Assembly: GCF_013403985.1 (NCBI RefSeq)
Contig: NZ_JABFDF010000001.1
Location: 868,001 to 932,000, forward strand
Source: Winogradskyella ludwigii
Lineage (GTDB): Bacteria; Bacteroidota; Bacteroidia; Flavobacteriales; Flavobacteriaceae
Direction: 5' to 3'
Length of the DNA stretch: 64,000 bases
Shown piece by piece: positions 62,748-64,000 of the stretch; position 1 is the first letter of the stretch; the number at the start of each line of letters is the position of its first letter. A program made the position numbers and the translations under genes. The notes under the pieces were generated by a model that searched no databases, was not told the origin of the DNA, and worked only from the letters and a program-made list of their open reading frames with translations.

Positions 62748-63908
62748 TTAGTGTTCTAGCCACGATTTAAAGTAATCTTCATCAGCAATTTTTAAAGCTT
62801 CTTCAGTTACTTTTAAGGGTTTAAAAGTATCTACCATTACTGCTAATTCTTCTGTTTTTACTTTACCAATACTTTTTTCCATGGTTCCTGGATGTGGTCC
62901 ATGAGGAATACCTGCTGGATGCAACGAAATGTGTCCTGCAGCTATATCATTCCTACTCATAAAATCACCATCAACATAATACAATACCTCATCACTATCT
63001 ATATTACTGTGATTGTATGGTGCTGGTACAGCGATAGGATGATAATCGTATAAACGCGGTACAAAACTACAAATTACAAAAGCATCAGTTTCAAAAGTTT
63101 GATGTACTGGTGGTGGTTGATGCACTCTCCCTGTAATAGGTTCAAAATCGTGAATTGAAAAGGCGTACGGATAATTATAACCATCATAACCTACCACATC
63201 AAAAGGATGAGAGGCATAAACCATATCAAAAATGTCGTCTTGCTTTTTAATTTTAATTAGGAAATCGCCCGACTCATTATAGGTTTCTAATTCTTGAGGC
63301 TGACGTAAATCGCGCTCACAAAATGGAGAGTGCTCTAGTAATTGGCCAAAATAATTACGGTATCGCTTTGGTGTATAAATTGGTCTGCGAGATTCTACTA
63401 TAAAAAGCCTATTGTCTTCTGTATCAAAATCCAGCTTGTAAATAACACCTCTTGGCACTAGTAAATAATCACCATATTTAAAATCTAGATTCCCAAGATG
63501 CGTTCTTAGTTTCCCTGTACCCTTATGTATAAAAATTAATTCGTCTGCATCTGTATTTTTATAAAAATAGGATTCTGTAGATTGTTTTGGTGCTGCTAAG
63601 ATGATATTACAGTCGCTATTTGTCAATACTATTTTCCGACTCTCTAAATAATCGTTTTCCGGCTTTACTTGAAACCCTCTAAAACGATACGATTGCATAT
63701 TGTTTTCCTTAGCAATCTTAGGCGCAACACTGTATTGTTTTTTAATTTCCTTGACTTGCGTTGGTCGTTGCTCATGATAGCTGTTGGTAGACATGCCGTC
63801 AAAACCAATAGTACCAAACAATTGCTCGTAATAAAAATCGCCATTTGTTTTTTTAAACTGTGTGTGGCGTTTTGGTGGTATGTTTCCTAGCTTATGATAG
63901 AATGGCAT
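62748..63908 (-). CDS. hmgA: Homogentisate 1,2-dioxygenase
   Basis: 386 residues, cupin fold. The iron-binding residues are in HPAGIPHGPHPGTME and in the preceding segment with YHPIAVPAPYNH. It cleaves the aromatic ring of homogentisate to maleylacetoacetate, the step after hpd. The start ATG is 92 bp from the right edge. The later steps (maai, fahA) are not in the window. Confidence 0.93.
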   Translation of the reverse strand: MPFYHKLGNIPPKRHTQFKKTNGDFYYEQLFGTIGFDGMSTNSYHEQRPTQVKEIKKQYSVAPKIAKENNMQSYRFRGFQVKPENDYLESRKIVLTNSDCNIILAAPKQSTESYFYKNTDADELIFIHKGTGKLRTHLGNLDFKYGDYLLVPRGVIYKLDFDTEDNRLFIVESRRPIYTPKRYRNYFGQLLEHSPFCERDLRQPQELETYNESGDFLIKIKKQDDIFDMVYASHPFDVVGYDGYNYPYAFSIHDFEPITGRVHQPPPVHQTFETDAFVICSFVPRLYDYHPIAVPAPYNHSNIDSDEVLYYVDGDFMSRNDIAAGHISLHPAGIPHGPHPGTMEKSIGKVKTEELAVMVDTFKPLKVTEEALKIADEDYFKSWLEH

Positions 63909-64000
63909 TTTTAATTAGTTTAAAAGTTGATGTATTTATACGTTTAATGGTATAAACTTCATAGGTTTTAAAGGTACAAAAAATGCGTATCTATTCTGGG

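Overview
The window is chromosomal DNA of a member of the Bacteroidota, almost certainly the family Flavobacteriaceae and probably marine. The evidence is a low-GC sequence, gliding-motility genes gldE and gldD, several TonB-dependent receptors, an S46 dipeptidyl-peptidase, DUF3098/DUF3127/DUF4301 proteins, few Shine-Dalgarno sites, and repeated promoter -7 boxes of the Bacteroidota form TAnnTTTG. I see no rRNA, tRNA, CRISPR array, transposase or phage gene.

Layout. 1-7.7 kb: the end of an Ig-like-domain protein, then methionine/SAM recycling genes (omega-amidase, methionine aminotransferase, adenosylhomocysteinase) mixed with two paralogous coiled-coil envelope proteins, an S46 peptidase and a DinB-like protein. 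7.8-15.8 kb: phosphopantetheinyl transferase and PcrB, then a thiamine uptake region (thiamine-binding protein, PnuC/PnuT permease, NadR-like kinase, DUF4301, ArfB) ending in a TonB-dependent receptor behind a TPP riboswitch. 16-27 kb: housekeeping genes (greA, HIT, orphan histidine kinase, flavin reductase, DUF3127, aat, tag), a TonB-like protein, and an oxidative-stress set of OxyR, exported catalase and exported ankyrin protein, then truB and uppP.

28-36.1 kb is the most interesting part: LacI regulator, solitary TonB receptor, MGH/GH63-type glycoside hydrolase, SSS symporter and glycerate kinase. Together they read as a catabolic locus for a glycosylglycerate. Mannosylglycerate (digeneaside of red algae) or glucosylglycerate would be released as hexose plus D-glycerate, and the glycerate phosphorylated into glycolysis. 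The island sits between DUF3098/ftsX and uppP/truB, which I recall as neighbours in many flavobacteria.

37-51 kb: leuS (with a palindromic repeat inserted in frame), two small envelope proteins, alanine dehydrogenase, YugP-like protease, BI-1 protein, a 35-codon gene between two terminators, rng, a 29-residue basic ribosomal-type protein, HU, mutY, ssb, gldE and gldD. 51-64 kb, all on the minus strand: a repeat-containing lipoprotein with its TonB receptor, then DUF3108, tryptophan 2,3-dioxygenase, M23 peptidase and pgi as one tight operon, preceded by the tyrosine-degradation genes hpd and hmgA.
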